Of a stretch of DNA of 64,000 bases, positions 52,791 to 61,544 are shown piece after piece. The position numbers and the translations under genes are program-made. The stretch lies in NCBI RefSeq assembly GCF_014852585.1, contig NZ_JACVBX010000003.1, forward strand, positions 1 to 64,000, written 5' to 3'. Position 1 is the stretch's first letter. Every line of letters starts with the position of its first letter. Source of the stretch: Pseudomonas sp. PDM18. Its GTDB lineage: Bacteria > Pseudomonadota > Gammaproteobacteria > Pseudomonadales > Pseudomonadaceae. Under the pieces are notes generated by a model that had not been told where the DNA came from, did not search any database, and saw only the letters and a list, made by a program, of their open reading frames with translations.

Positions 52791-54065
52791 TCAAACGACG
52801 GCTAGGCGAACTTCGAAGCGACAGCCATGGGGTTCGGCTGGACGCAACGTGACGTCCCAGCCTTCGGAGGCGCAGATCCGCTTGACCAACGACAACCCCA
52901 GCCCAAGCCCCTCACCACGCGGGTTCTGGCCGCGCACAAATGGCTGGAATACGCGCTCGCGCTGTTCTTCCGGGATGCCGGCGCCGGTGTCTTCGACCCA
53001 GAATCCGTTCGGGCCAAGTTGTAAGCGGATGCTGCCGCTTTCGGTGTAGTGCATGGCGTTGCGCAGTAAATTGCTCATTACCGAGCGCAGGAACGGCGCG
53101 TTGAACTGCCCGGGCATTTCCTGGTGGACGTTGTATTCCAGGGTCAGCCCCTTCGCCTCGATGGGACCGCGCCACTGCGCGACCAATTCGTCACCGATTT
53201 CCCTCAATCCGGCCTGGGGCACGATGGCCATGTCCTTGCGCTGCGCGCGGGCAAGCATCAGGAAGGTCTGCACCAGATCACGCATTTCCTCGCACGCGCT
53301 ACTCATCCGAGCCAGTTGGGCGCGTGACCGCGGCCCCAGCCCAGGCTCTTCCGCGAGCAGTTCGCAGCTGGTAGCAATCACCATCAACGGCGTGCGCAGC
53401 TCATGGCTGACGTCGCTGGTAAAAAGCTTCTCCCGGGTCAGCACGTCGTGCAGCCGACCCATGGCGTAATCGAAGGCCGCTGCCAGCTCGCCCACTTCGT
53501 CGTTGGCATAATCCGGCGACATGGGCGGCGCCAGCTCCAGCAACTGGTCTCGGTGACGGACCTGGCGCGCCAGGCGCGACACCGGCTCCATGACCTTGCG
53601 CGCCAACAGCCAGCCCAGCACTCCGGACAAGGCGAGACTGAGCACATAACCGGTGACCACGGAGGCGTAGAGGATCTGCTCACGCGCCTCGAAGTCACTC
53701 TGGTCCTGTAGCAGGACGAAGCGGCGACCATCGACGTCGCGCGCCAGCGCATGGAAGGACAATTCGCCGTCGAAGACTTCGTGGAAGCCTTCCTCCAGCC
53801 TGCGCAGTGCCGGCGGCATGGCATAGACGCCCGCGCCATCACTGATGAAGAAACGCATGCCGGGATCGAGTTTCGGAGCCTGGCCGTTCCCCAGGTCCTC
53901 ATTGATGATGCGGTCCAGTTCGCCGCCCAGGTCGCGGGAGATCAGGCGTTCTTCGACGATGTGGACGACGCCGACGATTCCTACCGAAAACAGGCCACCA
54001 ACGGCGGCGGTCATGAGTACGAAGGCAAAGACAATCCGTCGGGAAAGGCTCTGCTTATACTCCAT
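52791..54065 (-). CDS. colS: ColS sensor histidine kinase
   Basis: 424 residues. Membrane segments at about residues 10-35 and 140-160 enclose a periplasmic sensor of about 100 residues; its acidic/His stretch LEEGFHEVFDGE is a candidate metal site (ColS of P. putida senses Zn and Fe(III)). HAMP follows, then HisKA with SDVSHELRTPLMV, and an HATPase with LLRNAMHY, DTGAGIP and GEGLGLGLSLV. The ATG at 54065 lies inside the 3' end of colR (11-nt overlap) with GGAGGAA upstream. ColRS protects the membrane and controls LPS-modifying genes. Confidence 0.92.
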   Translation of the reverse strand: MEYKQSLSRRIVFAFVLMTAAVGGLFSVGIVGVVHIVEERLISRDLGGELDRIINEDLGNGQAPKLDPGMRFFISDGAGVYAMPPALRRLEEGFHEVFDGELSFHALARDVDGRRFVLLQDQSDFEAREQILYASVVTGYVLSLALSGVLGWLLARKVMEPVSRLARQVRHRDQLLELAPPMSPDYANDEVGELAAAFDYAMGRLHDVLTREKLFTSDVSHELRTPLMVIATSCELLAEEPGLGPRSRAQLARMSSACEEMRDLVQTFLMLARAQRKDMAIVPQAGLREIGDELVAQWRGPIEAKGLTLEYNVHQEMPGQFNAPFLRSVMSNLLRNAMHYTESGSIRLQLGPNGFWVEDTGAGIPEEQRERVFQPFVRGQNPRGEGLGLGLSLVKRICASEGWDVTLRPAEPHGCRFEVRLAVV

Positions 54066-54738
54066 GCGTTTCCTCCGCCAGCTTGTAGCCGACGCCATGC
54101 ACCGTGTGCAGCAGGGAGGAACCGAAGGGCTTGTCGATCACCTGGCGCAACTGGTGAACGTGACTGCGCAGGCTGTCGCTGTCGGGGCAGTCATCACCCC
54201 AGACGGCTTCCTCGAGCACGTCGCGGCGGACTACATGGGGGCTCTTCTGCATCAGCACCGCTAGCAGCTTGAGGCCGATGGGGTTGAGCTTGAGCGGCTT
54301 GCCGGCACGGTTCACTTCGAGGGTGTCGAGGTTGTAGCTCAGGTCGGCGACCTGCAGCTCGCGACGACCGCCTCCCTGACTGCGGCGCAGGACCGCTTCG
54401 ATGCGTGCGGCCAGCTCGGAGAGCGCGAAGGGCTTGAGCAGGTAATCGTCGGCGCCGGAACGGAAGCCCTGCAGGCGATCGTCCAGCTGATCGCGGGCGG
54501 TGAGCATGATCACCGGGGTGTCGCGGCGTGCATCTTCGCGCAGGCGGCGACACAAGGTGAAGCCGTCCAGCCCCGGCAGCATCACGTCCAGCACAATCAG
54601 GTCGTAATGGGACGTCGCCGCAAGGTGCAATCCGGACAGGCCGTCCTGGGCGCAATCTACCGTGTAGCCTTTCAGGCCCAGGTAGTCGGCCATATTGGCT
54701 AGGATGTCCCGATTGTCTTCAACCAACAAAATGCGCAT
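54055..54738 (-). CDS. colR: ColR response regulator (OmpR family)
   Basis: 227 residues. Receiver domain with LLVEDNRD and the phospho-Asp in LIVLDVMLPG (about D51); C-terminal winged helix with LNPIGLKLLAVLMQKSPHVVRRDVLEEAVWGD and RSHVHQLRQVIDKPF. GGAGAG precedes the ATG at 54738. First gene of colR-colS-warA-inaA-small gene on the minus strand. The 149 nt before it hold its promoter and the end of crcB. Confidence 0.94.
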   Translation of the reverse strand: MRILLVEDNRDILANMADYLGLKGYTVDCAQDGLSGLHLAATSHYDLIVLDVMLPGLDGFTLCRRLREDARRDTPVIMLTARDQLDDRLQGFRSGADDYLLKPFALSELAARIEAVLRRSQGGGRRELQVADLSYNLDTLEVNRAGKPLKLNPIGLKLLAVLMQKSPHVVRRDVLEEAVWGDDCPDSDSLRSHVHQLRQVIDKPFGSSLLHTVHGVGYKLAEETHGV

Positions 54739-54887
54739 AGGCTCTCCTCGAACGCGATGCATCCTAGCGTAAACAGCTTAAATAGAACTTAAGCGCCTTT
54801 GACGGATTTTTCACATTTGATCCGTCGATTTCATCAAGCCGCCCGCACAGGTCCGGCCTGATGGGTGGCGTCCTGCTGCCGAACCGC

Positions 54888-55271
54888 CTAGCGCCCCATC
54901 AATGCCTGCACCGACCAGAGCCCGGCCAGGGTCATCAGCAGCGAGCCGGCGAGGTGCGTGGCAATCGTTCCCATCGCCCAGGCCAGCCGCCCCTGCTGCA
55001 ACAGCACGACAACTTCCGCCGAGAAGGTCGAGAAGGTGGTGAGGCCACCGCAGAAGCCGGTGATGATCAGTAACCGCCATTCTGGCGCCAGGCCGGGGGA
55101 GTTGGCGAAGAAGGCGATGGCCGCGCCGATGATGTAGCCGCCGACCAGATTGGCGACCACCGTGCCCGGCGGCATGGACGGCAGGAGGGTGTTGAGCTTG
55201 AGCCCGAGCACCCAGCGCAGCAGTGCGCCAAGGGCGGCTCCGAGGGAGACGGCGAGAATGGATTTCCACAT
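54888..55271 (-). CDS. crcB: CrcB/Fluc fluoride exporter
   Basis: 127 residues, four membrane segments. Family motifs [10 protein letters not shown] near the N terminus, [14 protein letters not shown] (the conserved Asn) and [16 protein letters not shown] (the Phe/Thr-rich pore segment) are complete. Fluc channels work as antiparallel dimers that export fluoride down its gradient. A fluoride riboswitch lies in the leader at 55316-55390, so the gene should be switched on by fluoride. Confidence 0.95.
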   Translation of the reverse strand: MWKSILAVSLGAALGALLRWVLGLKLNTLLPSMPPGTVVANLVGGYIIGAAIAFFANSPGLAPEWRLLIITGFCGGLTTFSTFSAEVVVLLQQGRLAWAMGTIATHLAGSLLMTLAGLWSVQALMGR

Positions 55272-55315
55272 GGTCCTGTCCTGGGAAAGGTGTCTTGGAC
55301 AGGCTGCAGGCTAGC

Positions 55316-55390
55316 GCCTACGCGCCTTTCCAGGTCTATGCGTAGGCATCATCAGCCACAAGGGCGGTTGAAGGAGGAATGCCATCTCCT
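55316..55390 (-). promoter_or_regulatory. Fluoride riboswitch (crcB motif) in the crcB leader
   Basis: On the minus strand the aptamer reads GGAGATGGCATTCCTCC (55390-55374), then TTCAACCGCCCTTGTGG, then CTGATGATGCCTAC (55355-55342). This matches the crcB motif: P1 arm with GATGG and TTC-CC, the AAC-GC segment, and the conserved TGATG-x-x-CCTAC. The 3' part GCCTACGC (55347-55340) pairs perfectly with GCGTAGGC (55323-55316), forming the alternative hairpin of the expression platform 45 nt before the ATG. Fluoride binding should prevent that hairpin and allow crcB expression. Confidence 0.88.
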
Positions 55391-55421
55391 GCCGCGCAGT
55401 CTGGCATATCCGACGCCCATG

Positions 55422-55449
55422 AAAAAGCCCCGCCTAGGCGGGGCTTTTT
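55422..55449. terminator. Terminator of groEL (bidirectional)
   Basis: AAAAAGCCCCGCC and GGCGGGGCTTTTT pair around TA with A/U tracts on both sides. It ends groES-groEL and shields the crcB riboswitch promoter. Confidence 0.9.
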
Positions 55450-55471
55450 CTTACAGCAGGTGCCGGGTGGC

Positions 55472-57124
<1,653 letters not shown>

Positions 57125-57160
57125 CTAAATCGAATTCAGTGGGTTGGATAGGACGCGGAA

Positions 57161-57454
57161 TCAGTCTTCCAGGACGGCGAGGATCTCGGACTCGCCCATC
57201 ACCAGCAGTTCTTCACCGTCGACCTTGATGGCGTTGCTGCCCGAGTACGGGCCGAAGACCACCTTGTCACCCACTTTCACGGCCAGGGCGCGAACTTCGC
57301 CGTTGTCCAGGACACGGCCGGCACCAACAGCGACCACTTCACCGCGGTTCGGCTTCTCGGCGGCGGAACCCGGCAGCACGATGCCGCCTGCGGTCTTGGT
57401 CTCTTCCTCGCTGCGACGGATGACGACGCGGTCATGCAGAGGACGAAGCTTCAT
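57161..57454 (-). CDS. groS: Co-chaperonin GroES
   Basis: 97 residues, [29 protein letters not shown] with the mobile loop ([11 protein letters not shown]) and the C-terminal [11 protein letters not shown]. Full length for the family. It caps the GroEL ring. First gene of the operon, preceded by a sigma-32-like promoter; a frame open to 57622 is not used because the family starts at this ATG. Confidence 0.99.
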   Translation of the reverse strand: MKLRPLHDRVVIRRSEEETKTAGGIVLPGSAAEKPNRGEVVAVGAGRVLDNGEVRALAVKVGDKVVFGPYSGSNAIKVDGEELLVMGESEILAVLED

Positions 57455-57600
57455 AGTCGTAACTCTCCCAAACTGTGATTTCCAACGGCCGGATCGATGT
57501 CCGGCAGGTTTTATTGAATCCGGCGGTGCCGGTTTGCGACCCGACGGGCGAGTCGCGAAAAGAGCAGCCTGTCGTCGACAGGGACCTTGCGGTGACCGGT

Positions 57601-57628
57601 ACATAAGGTCGCTACAAGGCATTTCAAG
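57601..57628 (-). promoter_or_regulatory. Sigma-32 (heat-shock) promoter of groES-groEL
   Basis: On the minus strand CTTGAAA (57628-57622), a 13-nt spacer and CCTTATGT (57608-57601) fit the RpoH consensus (CTTGAAA, N11-16, CCCCATNT). It leaves a leader of about 140 nt before the groES ATG. Confidence 0.75.
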
Positions 57629-57689
57629 TGTGTGACGAAAAAATTTTTGCTAACGGCGGGTGCTTCAGGCGAGCGAAACCGCCCCACTC

Positions 57690-58157
57690 TCAACGCAGGC
57701 GGTCGCGATCTTCCTCGCGGCGCTGGTATTCGCCTTCAATCACGCTGGGGCCGCTGCGGTGCTGGGCGGCCGGGTCGTCTGCGAAGGCGCGACGGCGCTC
57801 GGCCTGCTCCTGCATGCGCTGGCGCACGCGGCCAAGCATCAGACGGCGGGTGAAGGGAATCAGGCAGAACAGACCGACAACGTCGCTGATGAAGCCCGGC
57901 AGCATCAGCAGGCCGCCGCCCAGGGCGATGACCAGGCCTTCGAGCATTTCCTGCTCGGGCAGCTCGCCGCGGTTCAGCCGCTCGCGGGCACGCAGCGCGG
58001 TGGCGACGCCGGCCACGCGCAGCACCGCGGCGCCGATGAAGGCGCCGGCGATGATCAGCAGAAGGGTCCAGCCCACGCCGATCACGCTGCCGACCTTGAT
58101 CATCACGGCCAGCTCGATCAGCGGGAACAGAAGAATCAGAAACAGGGGAACTCGCAT
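57690..58157 (-). CDS. fxsA: FxsA family membrane protein
   Basis: 155 residues. Membrane segments: LFLILLFPLIELAVMIKVG, GWTLLLIIAGAFIGAAVLR and LGGGLLMLPGFISDVVGLFCLIP, the core pattern of FxsA (with the LMLPGFISD motif), then a charged C-terminal tail. FxsA of E. coli eases F-plasmid exclusion of phage T7; its cellular role is unknown. It lies upstream of groES in the same direction, as in P. aeruginosa. Confidence 0.92.
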   Translation of the reverse strand: MRVPLFLILLFPLIELAVMIKVGSVIGVGWTLLLIIAGAFIGAAVLRVAGVATALRARERLNRGELPEQEMLEGLVIALGGGLLMLPGFISDVVGLFCLIPFTRRLMLGRVRQRMQEQAERRRAFADDPAAQHRSGPSVIEGEYQRREEDRDRLR

Positions 58158-58245
58158 CGATGAATCCTTGGCGGGGTCATTGCCCGGGTAGAAAGCTAGG
58201 TGGCGACGCCCCGTACCGATTTCAAGGGATGAGCCGAGAGACAGA

Positions 58246-58983
58246 TCAGGCCTGGATCACCTCGTTGCCCGGCCAGACGTCCGCCTTGGCCAGTTGCACC
58301 AGCGCCTGGCGCACCGCGCCGGCGTTGCCGCAGGGCGCCGGGAACGGCAGCCAGTGCAGGCCCTGGCCGATGCGCAGGTGGAAACCTTCAGTATCAATTC
58401 CCGACATCTGCGGAGCCGCCCCGGCAGGCAAACCGGCCAGCTCGACGTAGTGCTCGATGGCATTGGCGTGGTCGCTGTTCATGTGCTCGACCATGCTCTT
58501 CTCCACCTCGCCGACGAAGGGATTGGCCAGCGGCACGCTGTTGGCACCTAACCAGTGGATATCGCCGAAGCCACCGATGTAGCGCCACTGCACCGGCTCC
58601 AGCACCCAGAAATCGAAGTCGTGGACGATGTGGTAGTCCTGCGAGCCGGGGAAATAACGGTAGTAGCGCTCGGCGGCGCCGGCGATGGCGTCGACATCTT
58701 CGATCAGCAGCGCCTCGGCCAGCAGTGTCAGGCGGCCCGCGTCCTGGATGTCGTCGACGCCGCGCTCGCCGATGAGCAGCGAGCATTTGCCGTCCATCTG
58801 CAGGTTATGGGTGTGCTGGGCGATGCGACTGATCAGGATCAGCGGGCGGCCTGCTTCGTCCAGGCAATACGGCACCACCGAGCCGAAGGGAAATCCGCGC
58901 CACTTCTTCGAGTGGGTGGAGAGGACGCCGCGGTATTCCTTGAGCAGCAGTTCTCGGGCATGCTTGGCAGCTTTCACGCTCAA
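58246..58983 (-). CDS. HugZ-type heme-utilisation / pyridoxamine-phosphate-oxidase-like protein
   Basis: 245 residues from a TTG start. The N-terminal split-barrel (flavin-reductase/PNPOx-like) has FPFGSVVPYCLDEAGRPLILISRIAQHTHNLQMDGKCSLLIGE; the C-terminal DUF2470 part has EVEKSMVEHMNSDHANAIEHYVE. This pairing is found in HugZ-type heme oxygenases. The start is set by GAGGAG 8 nt before TTG at 58983 (a GTG lies two codons later); no ATG fits. It is divergent from an SDR gene. Heme as substrate is an inference from the family. Confidence 0.82.
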   Translation of the reverse strand: MSVKAAKHARELLLKEYRGVLSTHSKKWRGFPFGSVVPYCLDEAGRPLILISRIAQHTHNLQMDGKCSLLIGERGVDDIQDAGRLTLLAEALLIEDVDAIAGAAERYYRYFPGSQDYHIVHDFDFWVLEPVQWRYIGGFGDIHWLGANSVPLANPFVGEVEKSMVEHMNSDHANAIEHYVELAGLPAGAAPQMSGIDTEGFHLRIGQGLHWLPFPAPCGNAGAVRQALVQLAKADVWPGNEVIQA

Positions 58984-59090
58984 CTTATGACTCCTCGTAA
59001 AGAATCCGTCGTAAACGGACGGGCAGGACTGACTCTGTGCACAGCTGCCGGCGAGGCCTTCCACCAGAAACTGTTCGTGGGGTTGTTCCG

Positions 59091-59849
59091 ATGCAATTGA
59101 AAGACAAAGTCATCATCATCACCGGTGGCTGCCAGGGCCTGGGCCGCGCCATGGGCGAATACCTCTCCGGCAAGGGCGCGCGCGTCGCGCTGGTTGACCT
59201 CAATGCCGAAAAACTGGACGAAGCCGTGACTGCCTGCAAGGCCGCCGGCGGTGACGCCCGCGCCTATCTGTGCAACGTCGCCAATGAAGAACAGGTTACC
59301 CACATGGTGGCCCAGGTCGCCAGCGACTTCGGCGCCATCAACGGCCTGGTCAACAACGCCGGCATCCTGCGTGACGGCCTGACCATCAAGGTCAAGGACG
59401 GCGAGCTGAGCAAGATGAGCCTGGCCCAGTGGCAGGCGGTGATCGACGTCAACCTGACCGGTGTGTTCCTCTGCACCCGCGAAGTGGCGGCGAAGATGAT
59501 CGAGCTGAAGAACGAAGGCGCGATCGTCAACATCTCCTCCATCTCCCGCGCCGGCAACATGGGCCAGGCCAACTACTCCGCGGCCAAGGCCGGCGTCGCC
59601 GCCGACACAGTGGTGTGGGCGAAGGAACTGGCACGTTACGGCATCCGCGTGGCGGGCGTGGCTCCTGGCTTCATCGAGACCGACATGGTCGCCAGCATGA
59701 AGCCAGAGGCCCTGGAGAAGATGACCTCCGGCATTCCGCTCAAGCGCCTGGGCAAGCCGCTGGAAATCGCCCACTCGGTGGCTTACATCCTCGAGAACGA
59801 CTACTACACCGGCCGCGTGCTGGAGTTGGACGGCGGCCTGCGTCTGTAA
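59091..59849 (+). CDS. Short-chain dehydrogenase/reductase
   Basis: 252 residues, classical SDR. The cofactor motif is [13 protein letters not shown] (TGxxxGxG), NNAG appears as [10 protein letters not shown], and the catalytic Ser, Tyr and Lys are in [22 protein letters not shown]. The C-terminal GFIETDMV and [28 protein letters not shown] are typical of FabG-like members. The acidic residue after beta-2 (VDLNAEKLD) suggests NAD(H) over NADP(H). Substrate unknown. The ATG at 59091 gives the standard SDR start; the 107-nt gap to the HugZ-like gene has both promoters. Confidence 0.9.
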   Translation: MQLKDKVIIITGGCQGLGRAMGEYLSGKGARVALVDLNAEKLDEAVTACKAAGGDARAYLCNVANEEQVTHMVAQVASDFGAINGLVNNAGILRDGLTIKVKDGELSKMSLAQWQAVIDVNLTGVFLCTREVAAKMIELKNEGAIVNISSISRAGNMGQANYSAAKAGVAADTVVWAKELARYGIRVAGVAPGFIETDMVASMKPEALEKMTSGIPLKRLGKPLEIAHSVAYILENDYYTGRVLELDGGLRL

Positions 59850-59863
59850 TCCGCCCGCCCATG

Positions 59864-59892
59864 AAAAAGCCCCGCCAGGTGCGGGGCTTTTT
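59864..59892. terminator. Bidirectional terminator after the SDR gene
   Basis: AAAAAGCCCCGC and GCGGGGCTTTTT pair around CAGGT. It separates the SDR gene from the convergent DUF481 gene. Confidence 0.9.
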
Positions 59893-59932
59893 ATTGCCGT
59901 TCTTGTAGAGCGGAGCCGGTCGAGGCGAAGAG

Positions 59933-60934
59933 TTACCAGCCCACACCCAGGCCGAGGGTGTACCGGCGCTCGTTGACGTCGCCGTCGTTGCCGCTGAGCT
60001 TGTCCCACTCGGCCTTCAAGCTCAGGGACGCCCAGGAGGTCAGCTTGTAGCGGATGCCCGCCTCGCTCTCCAGTTCGTACTCCACGTTGGACTCCAGCGG
60101 CTTGCTGACTTCGCCGTTGGTGAACACCTCGAACTGCTTGGCCAGCAGGTAACGGTTGTAGTCCCACTTCAAGCTGGTGCTGTAGAAGTGGGATTTCTCG
60201 TCGTCGACGAATTCGTAGTCGTTGCGGTTGACCAGGGTCGCCAGGGAGAACGCACCCAGCTCGTTGTCCCAGAACTGGTAGCCCGGGCCGGTACCGACGG
60301 TGCGTTTCTTCTGCAGGTCCTCGATCCAGTCGCGCTTGTACTGCACCTGGCCCTGCCAGAACCAGTGCTCGTCGAGGAAGCGGTCCAGCGCGTATTGCGC
60401 GGAATAATTGTTGGTACTGACCTGATCGTCCTTCTTCTCGCGGTTGTACTCGCCCTGCAAATTGTGGCGCCAGCGGCCGTGGCGGGCGTTGGTCTTGAAG
60501 TCGATGTCGTAATCCTCGACATCGTTCTCGGCCTGCTTGTGGTCCAGGGAGAAGTCGACGTTGCCGGTCCACACCCAATCTTCGAGGATCGGCTTGGGCG
60601 GCATCATCTGCTCGATCTTCGCCAACTCCACCGTACGCGCCTCACCATTGACCAGCGTGACCTTGCCCTGGTCGGACGCCTTCAGGCCCTTGGAGTGCTC
60701 GCCGGTTTCCTCGTCGTACTTCACCAGCAGGTTCTGATCGGTCTCCAGCGTCTTGATCTTGTCCGCCTTGAGCGTGATTTCTCCGCCGTAGTCGGTCGCC
60801 AGCAGCAGCTTGCCACCGTCATACAGCTTGATGGTGCCGCTGAGACGATCGCCATTCTTCAGCCAGACGGTGTCGGCAAAGGCGGAAAGGGAACAGGATG
60901 CGAGGGCAACACAGAGCAGGTTTCTGGAGAACAT
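59933..60934 (-). CDS. DUF481 outer-membrane beta-barrel protein
   Basis: 333 residues. A signal peptide (MFSRNLLCVALASCSLSAFA) is followed by a small beta domain of about 90 residues (DTVWLKNGDRLSGTIKLYDGGKLLLATDYGG) and a DUF481 barrel of about 220 residues with alternating aromatic strands (for example WFWQGQVQYKRDWIEDL) ending in a C-terminal Trp (LGLGVGW), the outer-membrane insertion signal. YdiY of E. coli is the best known relative. Function unknown. Confidence 0.88.
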   Translation of the reverse strand: MFSRNLLCVALASCSLSAFADTVWLKNGDRLSGTIKLYDGGKLLLATDYGGEITLKADKIKTLETDQNLLVKYDEETGEHSKGLKASDQGKVTLVNGEARTVELAKIEQMMPPKPILEDWVWTGNVDFSLDHKQAENDVEDYDIDFKTNARHGRWRHNLQGEYNREKKDDQVSTNNYSAQYALDRFLDEHWFWQGQVQYKRDWIEDLQKKRTVGTGPGYQFWDNELGAFSLATLVNRNDYEFVDDEKSHFYSTSLKWDYNRYLLAKQFEVFTNGEVSKPLESNVEYELESEAGIRYKLTSWASLSLKAEWDKLSGNDGDVNERRYTLGLGVGW

Positions 60935-61127
60935 GAGTCGAATTCAACTGGATGGAATGGGCAAAAAGCCGGGCATTATCCAGATACCCGACACTAGAGC
61001 AACGACTGACCGACCCAGTTGCAGTGAGTTCACAATGACTGACAGATGGGTCTGACAAACGAGCCGACTTGTCAGGGCGGCACCAGCCGATATGCTGAGC
61101 GCCAGCCCCTCTATTGCGGTGCATTCG
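60935..61127. promoter_or_regulatory. Divergent promoter region, DUF481 gene and alkyltransferase-like gene
   Basis: 193 nt with short recurring GACTGAC(C/A)G words (about 61003-61045). No clear promoter elements could be assigned; an in-frame ATG at 61092 lies here but the family start is at 61128. Confidence 0.3.
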
Positions 61128-61502
61128 ATGCCCAAGCCAAAGCCCCCAGCCAGCGCACCGGTGACTGACCTCGGCCTGGAAAGCCTGCAGGTGCGCCGCG
61201 AAGCAATCTTCCTGGTCATTGCCCAGGTGCCCGAAGGCTCCGTCATCACCTATGGTGATGTAGCGCGCCTCGCAGGCCTGGGCCGCTCCGCGCGGCTTGT
61301 AGGACGTATCCTCAGCCAATTGCCCGAAGGCACGCGCTTGCCCTGGCATCGGGTGATCGCCGCCGGTGGGCGCATCAGCCTGCCAATCGGCACCGTTTCG
61401 GGTAACGAACAGCGCGCACGATTGCGTGCAGAGGGTGTCAGAATCCATAACGATCGGGTGGACATACGTCGGCACGGCTGGCCTAGCGGCGAGCAGTCCT
61501 AG
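61128..61502 (+). CDS. Alkyltransferase-like protein (ATL), MGMT family
   Basis: 124 residues with the DNA-binding domain of O6-alkylguanine-DNA alkyltransferase: VPEGSVITYGDVARLAGLGRSARLVGRILSQLPEG, the recognition helix with the Arg finger. The active-site motif PCHRV is PWHRV here, Trp replacing the acceptor Cys. ATL proteins bind O6-alkylguanine without repairing it and hand the lesion to nucleotide excision repair. Start MPKPKPPASAPVTDLG; the ribosome binding site is weak. It lies 42 nt upstream of ampG on the same strand. Confidence 0.9.
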   Translation: MPKPKPPASAPVTDLGLESLQVRREAIFLVIAQVPEGSVITYGDVARLAGLGRSARLVGRILSQLPEGTRLPWHRVIAAGGRISLPIGTVSGNEQRARLRAEGVRIHNDRVDIRRHGWPSGEQS

Positions 61503-61544
61503 TAGAGTTCGCGTAATTTTTCGTCCTGCTGGAAAACACCCCCC

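Noticed and set aside
54811-55269. Frame overlapping crcB on the same strand
   Set aside because: Arg-rich shadow; crcB has all Fluc motifs in the other frame.
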